DNA of 11,118 nt from a bacterium (GTDB lineage Bacteria; Bdellovibrionota; FAC87; UBA2466): positions 1 to 11,118 of the forward strand of contig JALHPX010000062.1 of the NCBI GenBank assembly GCA_022842225.1. Direction: 5' to 3'. The stretch's first letter is position 1. The number at the start of each line of letters is the position of its first letter. Positions 5,212 through 11,118 of this stretch are shown here, piece after piece. The position numbers and the translations under genes were made by a program. A model generated the notes under the pieces. It did no database searches and had not been told where the DNA came from. It was given only the letters and a program-made list of their open reading frames with translations.

Positions 5212-6567
5212 GTGAATCAGTCCAATAAAATATTAGAAAAACGTTCTGCGTATCCCGACCAATGGACCCTTTCGGGCATCGAGCTTTGGTCCGCGACCGA
5301 GAAGCCAGAATATGTGGATATTCGGTTTGAAAAAAATCGACCCGTCGCGATTGAGCCGTGCAAAAACCCCGGTAAAAGCACGCTCTGCCTGATTCCTGCC
5401 GGCATTGATATTCAGGTCCATCTGCGCGTCCCCGGTCAAGCCCACAAGGAAACCGCCGAAGCGGGATTAACCGCGAGCTTGGTGGGCGGATTAGCCGCCG
5501 TTGTCACTATGCCCAACACCAAGCCGGTGATTGATTCGGTGGAGTCGCTAAAACTGGGGATGGAACAAGTCGCCCCCTGGGAAAAATTGTTAGGCGTGCG
5601 CACGCTCTTTACCGCGGCACTTTCGATGGGTCAGAAGGGCGAAGCACTTTGCGACTATCGCTCGCTGACGGATGCGGGAGTGGTTGCCTTTACCGACGAT
5701 GGTGTGGGGCTCGCTTCGGATGAATGGATGCTCGAAGCCTTGCGGCGCCTGGCGCAGGTGCAGCGGCCACTTTTCCAGCACGCGGAGACACCGGGACACG
5801 GGGGAGTTTTAGCTCCGGGGCCAGCGCAAGCGCGCTTAGGGGTAAAGCCTTATAGTTCTGAACCAGAAGTTTCGATGGTGCGACGGGATTTGCGGTTACT
5901 GGAAAAAGTCCCCACGGCTCAGTACCACCTCCTGCATGTGTCGTGTGCGGAGTCGGTGCAGCTGATTGTTGAGGCGAAGAAAAAGGGCCTGCGCGCCACC
6001 GTGGAAGTAAGCCCGCACCACTTGTGGTGGAGCACCGAAGATATCGACGATAAAAACAGCTCTTTTAAAATGAATCCGCCTATTCGCACGCCCGAAGATC
6101 GCGAGGCCTTGCAGCAAGCCTTACAAGATGGCGGCATTGATTGGGTGGCGACCGATCATGCTCCGCACGAGCCAAGTGCCAAGACCTTAGATTTCACCAA
6201 AGCTTCGTTTGGTACGACGGGAGTGGAAACGAGCCTGCCAGTGTTGCTGGCGCTCTACGCGCAGAACAAACTTTCGGCACCCCGGCTGGTAGAAACATTC
6301 TCTACGCGGCCGGCGAAGTACCTGGGACTTTCCAGCTCGGAGGGCTGGGGAACGATTGAAAAAGGCGCTCCCCTACGGGCCGTCATCGTCGATAAATCCT
6401 CTCCTTGGAAGATTTGGCAGGCAGATGATTTTCACAGTCTTTCTAAGAACAGCTGCTTTGTTCAGACGCGTTTACCCGAGCCGCCGGTTGTGCACTTTAC
6501 CGAAGCTGGCATCTTCGCTCTGGGGCGCCCGGTGCGTTTTAGAGACGGGGAATTTACTCTGACGTAG
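5212..6567 (+). CDS. pyrC: Dihydroorotase, class I type, with an altered metal-binding motif
   Basis: A 451-residue amidohydrolase-fold protein matching class I dihydroorotases, which cyclise carbamoyl-aspartate to dihydroorotate in pyrimidine synthesis. Seen: PAGIDIQVHLRVPGQAHKET (62-81), MPNTKPVID, FTDDG (D162, D163), FQHAE (H190), LLHVSC (H242), EVSPHHL, KMNPPIRTPEDREAL and VATDHAPHEP (D315), then a FGTTGVETSLPVLL stretch. Class I enzymes normally read D-x-H-x-H-L-R-E-P-G. Here the first His is Gln68 (codon CAG, 5413-5415) and the Glu is Val73. H70, R72, the bridging Asp, H190, H242 and D315 remain. The enzyme may be impaired, use one metal, or be a non-catalytic partner like PyrC' of pseudomonads. 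The GTG start at 5212 has GGAAAG eight bases before it. No pyrB is in the window. Family is sure; activity is open. Confidence 0.88.
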   Translation: MNQSNKILEKRSAYPDQWTLSGIELWSATEKPEYVDIRFEKNRPVAIEPCKNPGKSTLCLIPAGIDIQVHLRVPGQAHKETAEAGLTASLVGGLAAVVTMPNTKPVIDSVESLKLGMEQVAPWEKLLGVRTLFTAALSMGQKGEALCDYRSLTDAGVVAFTDDGVGLASDEWMLEALRRLAQVQRPLFQHAETPGHGGVLAPGPAQARLGVKPYSSEPEVSMVRRDLRLLEKVPTAQYHLLHVSCAESVQLIVEAKKKGLRATVEVSPHHLWWSTEDIDDKNSSFKMNPPIRTPEDREALQQALQDGGIDWVATDHAPHEPSAKTLDFTKASFGTTGVETSLPVLLALYAQNKLSAPRLVETFSTRPAKYLGLSSSEGWGTIEKGAPLRAVIVDKSSPWKIWQADDFHSLSKNSCFVQTRLPEPPVVHFTEAGIFALGRPVRFRDGEFTLT

Positions 6568-6600
6568 AATAAGCACTTGGAATAGCTTGAGGAGAATCGC

Positions 6601-7092
6601 ATGGATCGACTATGGGCGCCGTGGCGCATGGCCTACATCAAGAACCCTGGAAAATCCGACGAGAACTTTATTACTCGTTGCGATAAAGAAACCAGCGATC
6701 GCGAAAACTTGGTGGTACTGCGAACGGATCTTTCGATCGTGCTGCTCAATCGCTATCCCTACAACAACGGCCATCTGCTAGTAGCTCCGCGACGGGAGGT
6801 CGCTGACTTTGGCCACATGACCGATGCCGAGTTGCTCGATTCTCAAAAAGTTTTGCGTAATATGATTGGAGCGCTCAGCAAGCTCTTAAAGTGTGAAGGC
6901 TGCAATGTGGGATTAAACTTGGGTAAAGCCGCGGGAGCAGGGCTGCCGCAGCATCTGCATTGGCACATTGTCCCGCGGTGGAATGGTGACACCAATTTTA
7001 TGACCACTGTCGGCGATGCGCGTGTAATCATCGAGTCGCTCGACGAGATGTGGCTGCAATTGCGCCGCGCTCTGAATTTGCCAGCTGCCTGA
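6601..7092 (+). CDS. HIT-family nucleotide hydrolase or diadenosine tetraphosphate phosphorylase-like protein
   Basis: A 163-residue histidine-triad protein. The HIT motif is QHLHWHIVPRW, with H118, H120 and H122; by family rule the middle His, H120, is the nucleophile that forms the nucleotidyl intermediate. Other family blocks are LWAPWRMAYI at the N-terminus, LLNRYPYNNGHLLVAPRREV, NVGLNLGKAAGAGLPQH, and NGDTNFM after the triad. This layout matches HIT proteins annotated as Ap4A phosphorylases or hydrolases of the Rv2613c kind, which split dinucleoside polyphosphates in the cytoplasm. The usual N-terminal C-x-x-C is not there; only one Cys is in that place (C27). The start has a strong ribosome site (GAGGAG, 6589-6594). 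It lies 33 bases after the dihydroorotase and 21 before the MBL gene, so these probably form one transcript. Exact substrate is not determined. Confidence 0.92.
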   Translation: MDRLWAPWRMAYIKNPGKSDENFITRCDKETSDRENLVVLRTDLSIVLLNRYPYNNGHLLVAPRREVADFGHMTDAELLDSQKVLRNMIGALSKLLKCEGCNVGLNLGKAAGAGLPQHLHWHIVPRWNGDTNFMTTVGDARVIIESLDEMWLQLRRALNLPAA

Positions 7093-7113
7093 TACCAGGA
7101 AACGGGGAACGTT

Positions 7114-7992
7114 ATGCCCGAATATAAAATCTCCGCCATTGAAGGAAACCGCCAGCGCTTGGATGGTGGGTCGATGTTTGGCAATGCCCCTCGCCCAGTG
7201 TGGGAGCGGTGGGCTATGCCGGATGCTGTCGGTAGAATTGAATTAGCGTGTCGATCGCTTTTGATCGAGGGCGACGGAAAAAAAGTGCTTTGCGAAACAG
7301 GTATCGGTGCTTTCTTCGAGCCTAAGCTCGCAGACCGCTATGGAGTGCAAGAGCCGGGGCGCCACATCTTGCTCGAGAGCCTGACGAAGTTGGGTATCGA
7401 CGAATCGCAGATTGATTATGTGGTGCTCTCGCACCTGCACTTCGATCACGCGGGTGGATTATTGCATTCCTTTGCCGACCAGCAAGCAGGCAAAACCGAC
7501 TTGCTTTTCTCCAAAGCCAAATACGTTATTGGTAAGGAAGCCTGGGAACGCGCCTTGAAGCCACACGCGCGTGATCGCGCTTCGTTTATTCCAGGCATGA
7601 CAGAAAAGCTTCAGGCCTCCGGACGATTAGTCTTGGTCGAGGGAGAACACATTCCAGGCTTGTGGCAAGACCGTTTGCGATTTCTGCGCACCTCTGGCCA
7701 CACGCCTGGCCAATTGCACACTGTGTTTCGCGGCGCACGTTCCACCGTGTTTTTTGCTGGCGATTTGATTCCGGGAACTGCCTGGGTGCATTTGCCGATC
7801 ACAATGGGTTACGACCGCTTCCCTGAATTGCTCATCGAAGAAAAAGCCAAAGTGTACGAGACGGCAGTCGCCGAGAAATGGTGGGCCTTTTACACGCATG
7901 ATTCCAAGGTCGCGATGTCGCATATCGCGCAGGACGCCGGCAAGTACTTGCCTTTTGAGCCGCAATTAAACGTGACTCGATTTTCGCTTTAG
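7114..7992 (+). CDS. MBL-fold metallo-hydrolase
   Basis: A 292-residue metallo-beta-lactamase-fold hydrolase without a signal peptide, so cytoplasmic. The dinuclear metal site is complete: SHLHFDHAGG (H107, H109, D111, H112), SGHTPGQ (H196), FAGDLIPG (D217) and YTHDS (H262). The N-terminal block DGGSMFGNAPRPVWERW and the strand RIELACRSLLIEG match a broad group that includes lactonase-like (YtnP or AHL-lactonase type) members, but the substrate cannot be read from sequence. In the early strand, where most relatives have D-T-G, this protein has E61-T-G. ATG 7114 is chosen from a GGGGAA site and the family N-terminus. Its TAG stop overlaps the TAA stop of the convergent gene on the minus strand (shared bases 7990-7991), so the two mRNAs are complementary at their 3' ends and no terminator is seen for either. 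Confidence 0.92.
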   Translation: MPEYKISAIEGNRQRLDGGSMFGNAPRPVWERWAMPDAVGRIELACRSLLIEGDGKKVLCETGIGAFFEPKLADRYGVQEPGRHILLESLTKLGIDESQIDYVVLSHLHFDHAGGLLHSFADQQAGKTDLLFSKAKYVIGKEAWERALKPHARDRASFIPGMTEKLQASGRLVLVEGEHIPGLWQDRLRFLRTSGHTPGQLHTVFRGARSTVFFAGDLIPGTAWVHLPITMGYDRFPELLIEEKAKVYETAVAEKWWAFYTHDSKVAMSHIAQDAGKYLPFEPQLNVTRFSL

Positions 7993-8924
7993 TCTGGATC
8001 GGGAAGATCGACTCCCAGGAGTTTGGCTCCTGCCCGCAGCTTCTCAAGTTTAGGGTCGCGTCTCATGAACTTGTCTACTGACAACTCAATCTCATTTAGT
8101 TGAATCATTGTGACCGTGCTCAGCACCCAATTCAGACAATCAAGCTCCTCGACGGTCATTTTCTTAGCTGGAAAGAGCTTGCCCGTATTCAAGTGGCCGA
8201 CGACAGTATCACTTCGAAACATCGGGTTCTCATAGAGTTTGCGGTGAATGAGTCGCATTGCATCTTCCACCTGTTTTCCAGACAGCGCTGGTGGGGTGGC
8301 GGGGGCACTCAGATACGCATGGCGTTTGGCGCCGAGCTCCTCCCACTTTTCATGATGCATCTTTTCCTGCGCGGTCGAGATCTTCTCGTCTGAATAATCA
8401 ATAAGGCTGGTGCGGGGCCCGGTCTCACTCCTCACGACTGGCAGTCCCATTTTTCCCAATACCTCCGCCGCCAAATCCAGACGATCTCGCCCACCGCGCC
8501 ATTTTCCAGACCGATTGTTTAACTCGGATACCACGCCATTATTTAAGTGCGCCTCGCCCCCGGCAATTACATCAAGGGGCTTGCCCAAAAGGTGTTCGGC
8601 TTGATTCATTTCCGACATGTGGGTGACATACCAGAGATCTGGATTGTTAGGGTCAGGGGGTAGGGATTGCTGTGACCAGACCACGTGCCGATTCCCTTTT
8701 GCATCTCGCACAATCAAATAGCCATAGCGTCCATCCACTAGCTGGTCGGGCCTAAATTTGCTCTGCTCTGAAAGGACTTCACCGCCACGGGGTAGTTCAC
8801 CGTCATATTTTTGAATGTGTTTTGAACGGCTAAGAGGCGCAAAGTTGCATTGTTGCGAAGCGAAAGCCGTGGTCGTAAAAAGGAGCGCGACACCTAACAT
8901 AAATCTTGCAGCCGTTCTGACCAT
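7989..8924 (-). CDS. Exported protein of unknown function with a 'SGHY'-like module
   Basis: A 311-residue protein. Residues 1-22 are a Sec signal peptide (R3, R7, hydrophobic core, A-F-A before S23). Residues about 60-100 hold beta strands (GYLIVRDAKG, HVVWS). From 98 on comes WYVTHMSEM, PLDVIAGGEAHLNNG, ELNNRSGKWRGG and LDLAAEVLGKMGLPV. Spaced this way, H102, AGGE (121-124), G130 and S139-G140 resemble, from memory, the 'HSS..AG....G....SGHY' module of plant IQM proteins and some bacterial effector-like proteins. That is a weak, unverified match. The C-terminal third is helical and charged (HRKLYENPMF, KMTVEELDCLNWVLSTV). The ATG at 8924 has no nearby ribosome site; the closest, AAGGAG at 8944-8949, is 19 bases away and precedes a five-codon frame that ends on this start. 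It follows the upstream exported gene by 23 bases and is probably in the same operon. Confidence 0.8.
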   Translation of the reverse strand: MVRTAARFMLGVALLFTTTAFASQQCNFAPLSRSKHIQKYDGELPRGGEVLSEQSKFRPDQLVDGRYGYLIVRDAKGNRHVVWSQQSLPPDPNNPDLWYVTHMSEMNQAEHLLGKPLDVIAGGEAHLNNGVVSELNNRSGKWRGGRDRLDLAAEVLGKMGLPVVRSETGPRTSLIDYSDEKISTAQEKMHHEKWEELGAKRHAYLSAPATPPALSGKQVEDAMRLIHRKLYENPMFRSDTVVGHLNTGKLFPAKKMTVEELDCLNWVLSTVTMIQLNEIELSVDKFMRRDPKLEKLRAGAKLLGVDLPDPD

Positions 8925-8950
8925 TATTCAAATTCTACCATTACTCCTTA
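8922..8950 (-). promoter_or_regulatory. Translational coupling site with five-codon mini-frame
   Basis: Minus strand: the upstream gene stops with TAA (8950-8948) inside AAGGAG (8949-8944). After two bases comes ATG (8941-8939), encoding MVEFE and stopping at TAA (8926-8924), whose last A is the A of the next gene's ATG (8924-8922). The layout suggests reinitiation or coupling. The spacing of the AAGGAG fits neither start well, so the role is inferred. Confidence 0.4.
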
Positions 8951-9898
8951 GAACGAGTCTCTAATCGCCTGTCTGAAGATCTCCCGGAGTTCGTCGGTTG
9001 GGATGATGGTTGGTTGATAGGCGAAAAGTTCCAGGAGTTCAAAAAGAGGGGCTTGATACTTCGCTTGAGTCAGTTCCAGTACTCTTTCTTCTAGGCGCTC
9101 GACAAAGTAATTGAGCAGTGACTGCTGACTGGCGTTCAGGCTCTGGTTTTGAACATTGCGAATGGCCGTTGTGAGATCCAGCGCTTCGGGCGACTGGGTG
9201 TGCGCTTCCACTTCCAACAGTATTTCTTCCGAATTTAGCCCGAACATTCCGAAGAAAAGTGCCACGTTGTCGACAGGGTAGTGGTGCAGACTACCGGGGA
9301 TGCGAGAGCTGAGATCCTTGTCCATGCCTTCAATGGTGACAATTTCCTGAGTTGGCAAGGGTTCCCCATTGAGTGCGACAAAACCCTTCTCTAAAACCGC
9401 TCGCAGTGTAGTCGTTCCTAAAAGTTTCGGGCCGCCGTTTAAGAAAATTCCATGTCGTTGAAGGAACGCGAGCTGATTGAGGTGGCAGGAGACAGTGTGG
9501 GCAAGAGGAGTTTTGCCCTGCGAAATCGTCGATTCTAACGCCTGCACGCGATCGCTGCCAATGCGGACGCGCACGAGAATCCCGCGGGGGATGACCTGAG
9601 GCTCGGGGTGCACGGTAATACGCGCGCCCTCGCCGACACCCCAATGATCCCAATAGTAAGTGCCGACATAGAGCGAAGCATGCGCGCCGCCGTGAAAAAA
9701 GAACATCATGTCTTGCTGGGCGTCGTAGCCGGGAACTGCGGCTTTGAGTTTGGCTCCGCCACCATGCACAGGATGCGAGCGGACGAGGAGTTTAGAGCAC
9801 GGAGCTGCATTTGCGTGCGATAGATTCGCGCACAACGAAACCACGCACAGCAGTACTACAAAAAGTCCCCGAACCTTTTTAAACCCCAAGCTCCCCAC
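8948..9898 (-). CDS. Exported protein with a possible permuted NlpC/P60 (LRAT-like) domain
   Basis: A 316-residue protein. Start: GTG 9898, with TTG 9889 as an alternative; neither has a well-placed ribosome site. The N-terminus has K7, K8, R10, then a hydrophobic run and a likely cut after A-N-A (near residue 31), so it is exported. The mature part has FFFHGGAHASLYVG (H73) followed by beta-rich sequence and, 65 residues later, HTVSCHLNQLAFL (C138). Order and spacing, with His in an 'HxSLYVG' strand and Cys at the head of a helix, recall circularly permuted NlpC/P60 proteins such as LRAT or YiiX. Those are thiol hydrolases or acyltransferases. This is inference, and no third catalytic residue is fixed. 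The last 90 residues are helical (LLNYFVERLEERVLELTQAK). It lies 73 bases downstream of the spike gene and 23 upstream of another exported gene. Confidence 0.78.
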   Translation of the reverse strand: MGSLGFKKVRGLFVVLLCVVSLCANLSHANAAPCSKLLVRSHPVHGGGAKLKAAVPGYDAQQDMMFFFHGGAHASLYVGTYYWDHWGVGEGARITVHPEPQVIPRGILVRVRIGSDRVQALESTISQGKTPLAHTVSCHLNQLAFLQRHGIFLNGGPKLLGTTTLRAVLEKGFVALNGEPLPTQEIVTIEGMDKDLSSRIPGSLHHYPVDNVALFFGMFGLNSEEILLEVEAHTQSPEALDLTTAIRNVQNQSLNASQQSLLNYFVERLEERVLELTQAKYQAPLFELLELFAYQPTIIPTDELREIFRQAIRDSF

Positions 9899-9971
9899 CC
9901 TGTATGGCAGAGATGAAAACTTCGCTGAGAGAGGGAGTCAAACCCACTGCGTCAGCTGGGGCCCAATACGG

Positions 9972-10733
9972 TTATGCGGTCTTTACTTTCTGACTCAACA
10001 TCGCCGGAGTCATCGGACTCGTGGGTGGGCTCGAAGCGCCCGGCGCGCACATATGGGTGTGGGCATTAAAGAGCTGCATAAAGGCTTGGCCCTTTATCAG
10101 CGCCTCACTCGCACCGCTGCCTAATTCAATCGAATTGGCTTTTTCCACACTGACTTTCTCAGCGGAAAGCGAGATCGATTTGCTCTCTACCTCAATCTTA
10201 TCGCCCGAGATGGTAATGCGAGATCCCTTGGAGTTTTCGACGACAACCTTGTCGCCTGCCATCGAAATGCGATTGGCATTCTTATCCGTAATTTCCAAGC
10301 TTTCTTGCTGGGCGTTTAAGTGAAACTTGGAGCCCTTAGAATCTTGAATCAGAATGCCGTTATTCTCCGAAGAATCATCAAAGCAGAGAATGTGGCCCGA
10401 GCGGGTGCGGATATATTTGAGATTGTTCTTACCGTCCGAATTTCCTTGAGAACCCTTTTCCGTAACAGGTGGTTGGTTATTTCCCGTGTAGAGCGTGCCC
10501 AAGACAGTAGGGTGTTCGAGATCTCCGCCCTCTAAATAGACCAGCACTTCGTCGTTCTTCTCGGGTAAGAAAAACATGCCCGAACCGCTCGACGCATAAG
10601 GCTGGCAAAGGCTTGCCCACTCGGAGGGTTTGTCTTCGGACTCGCCTTCAAATTGTAAGTAGCGGACTTGGACGCGGCCCTGATTCTTTGGATCTTGGTT
10701 TGAACAAACAACGGCTCGATAAAACGTGGCCAT
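9972..10733 (-). CDS. gp5-OB / baseplate assembly protein V-type spike protein
   Basis: A 253-residue protein related to the spike of contractile injection machines (phage gpV/gp5, VgrG, extracellular injection systems). Residues about 5-90 form the gp5-type OB domain: FYRAVVCSNQDPKNQGRVQV, then WASLCQPYASSGSGMFFLP, KNDEVLVYLEGGDLEHPTVLG and LYTGNNQPP. Residues about 105-215 carry short alternating beta repeats (NRISMAGDKVVVENSKGS, RITISGDKIEVESKS, ISLSAEKVSVEKA) as in the trimeric beta-helix needle. The end, FNAHTHMCAPG...SPPTSPMTPAMLSQKV, matches the tail of baseplate V proteins. The large gp27-like hub domain of full VgrG is absent. The ATG at 10733 has AAGGAG four bases before it, overlapping the stop of the upstream gene. 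It presumably joins a baseplate encoded to the right of the window. Two exported proteins lie downstream on the same strand. Confidence 0.87.
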   Translation of the reverse strand: MATFYRAVVCSNQDPKNQGRVQVRYLQFEGESEDKPSEWASLCQPYASSGSGMFFLPEKNDEVLVYLEGGDLEHPTVLGTLYTGNNQPPVTEKGSQGNSDGKNNLKYIRTRSGHILCFDDSSENNGILIQDSKGSKFHLNAQQESLEITDKNANRISMAGDKVVVENSKGSRITISGDKIEVESKSISLSAEKVSVEKANSIELGSGASEALIKGQAFMQLFNAHTHMCAPGASSPPTSPMTPAMLSQKVKTA

Positions 10734-10742
10734 TCTTACTCC

Positions 10743-11118
10743 TTATCCGGAAACGGGAGCGGTTCCCGTCGCACGGTACTCAATAAAACGCTCGCTCCAG
10801 GCACCTGCTAATTCGCACTGAATCGAGTCGGCGCTGACGTTATTGACACGGCAAGCACCGAGCTCTTTCCACTGTCCTATTTCAGTTTTGGCGCTGATGC
10901 GCAATTCATCTTCTGCCTTCACGGCAGGATTGGGGCCTAAGAGCACCAAACTCGAGTCGGGACCGACGGGATAAGCATCGACCACACGCAGGGTCACGGC
11001 CCGCTTCGCATCCTCGTCGCGACGCCCTAACGAATAGGCTACGGGACCGTCTTCGTTACTCGCACTCACTTTGATGAGTAAGTCATCTTTGCCTAGATAG
11101 AAGGCCGTGGGCTTTTCC
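10743..11118 (-). CDS. Partial protein of unknown function upstream of the spike gene (5' end outside the window)
   Basis: The frame is open to the right edge on the minus strand; 124 residues of its C-terminal part are visible. The GTG at 11069 is an internal codon, because the frame continues through FYLGKDDLLIKVSAS to the edge. No signal peptide is visible. The sequence looks beta-rich (AVTLRVVDAYPVG, SSLVLLGPNP, DELRISAKT, SIQCELAGAWSERFIEY), with two Cys. I do not recognise a family. It ends nine bases before the spike gene, whose ribosome site overlaps its TAA stop, so the two are translationally linked. By context it may be another component of the injection apparatus, but that rests on position alone. 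Confidence 0.75.
   Translation of the reverse strand, partial: EKPTAFYLGKDDLLIKVSASNEDGPVAYSLGRRDEDAKRAVTLRVVDAYPVGPDSSLVLLGPNPAVKAEDELRISAKTEIGQWKELGACRVNNVSADSIQCELAGAWSERFIEYRATGTAPVSG

Overview
The window reads as chromosomal DNA of a Gram-negative bacterium. Evidence for an outer membrane is two lipoproteins with clear lipoboxes, a beta-barrel protein ending in phenylalanine, and several Sec-type signal peptides. G+C is moderate, roughly half by eye. The density of small exported proteins of unknown function would suit a Bdellovibrionota or other former delta-proteobacterial lineage, but that is a weak guess. Nothing indicates an insertion sequence, integrase or CRISPR array.

Left part (1-2500, + strand): the 3' part of thiD is followed after 13 bases by a TenA/THI-4 family gene, so the start of the window is a thiamin salvage unit. 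The TenA protein has every catalytic residue I could place, yet it begins with a signal peptide and should be exported. Then come a small exported protein of unknown function (1373-1762) and a lipoprotein (1867-2493) with short helical repeats. A hairpin-forming leader lies between those two genes.

Middle (2510-4330, - strand): a tRNA-Pro(UGG) with a G-A mismatch in its acceptor stem, a lipoprotein, and a plant-type isoaspartyl peptidase/asparaginase. The asparaginase is divergent from an exported beta-barrel protein that starts at 4328.

Centre right (4328-7992, + strand): a closely spaced run of a beta-barrel protein, a dihydroorotase-like protein, a HIT-family nucleotide hydrolase or phosphorylase and an MBL-fold hydrolase, with gaps of 23, 33 and 21 bases. 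The dihydroorotase has Gln where the first metal-binding His of the HxH motif should be.

Right part (11118-7989, - strand): a partial gene, then a stand-alone gp5-OB/beta-helix spike protein (baseplate assembly protein V type), then two Sec-exported proteins of unknown function. The first of the two has a His...Cys arrangement resembling permuted NlpC/P60 (LRAT-like) enzymes. The second carries a stretch resembling the 'H-S-S...A-G...S-G-H-Y' module known from plant IQM proteins. Their position behind a contractile-injection spike gene makes them candidates for a small undescribed secreted-protein module. That link is inferred from gene order only.
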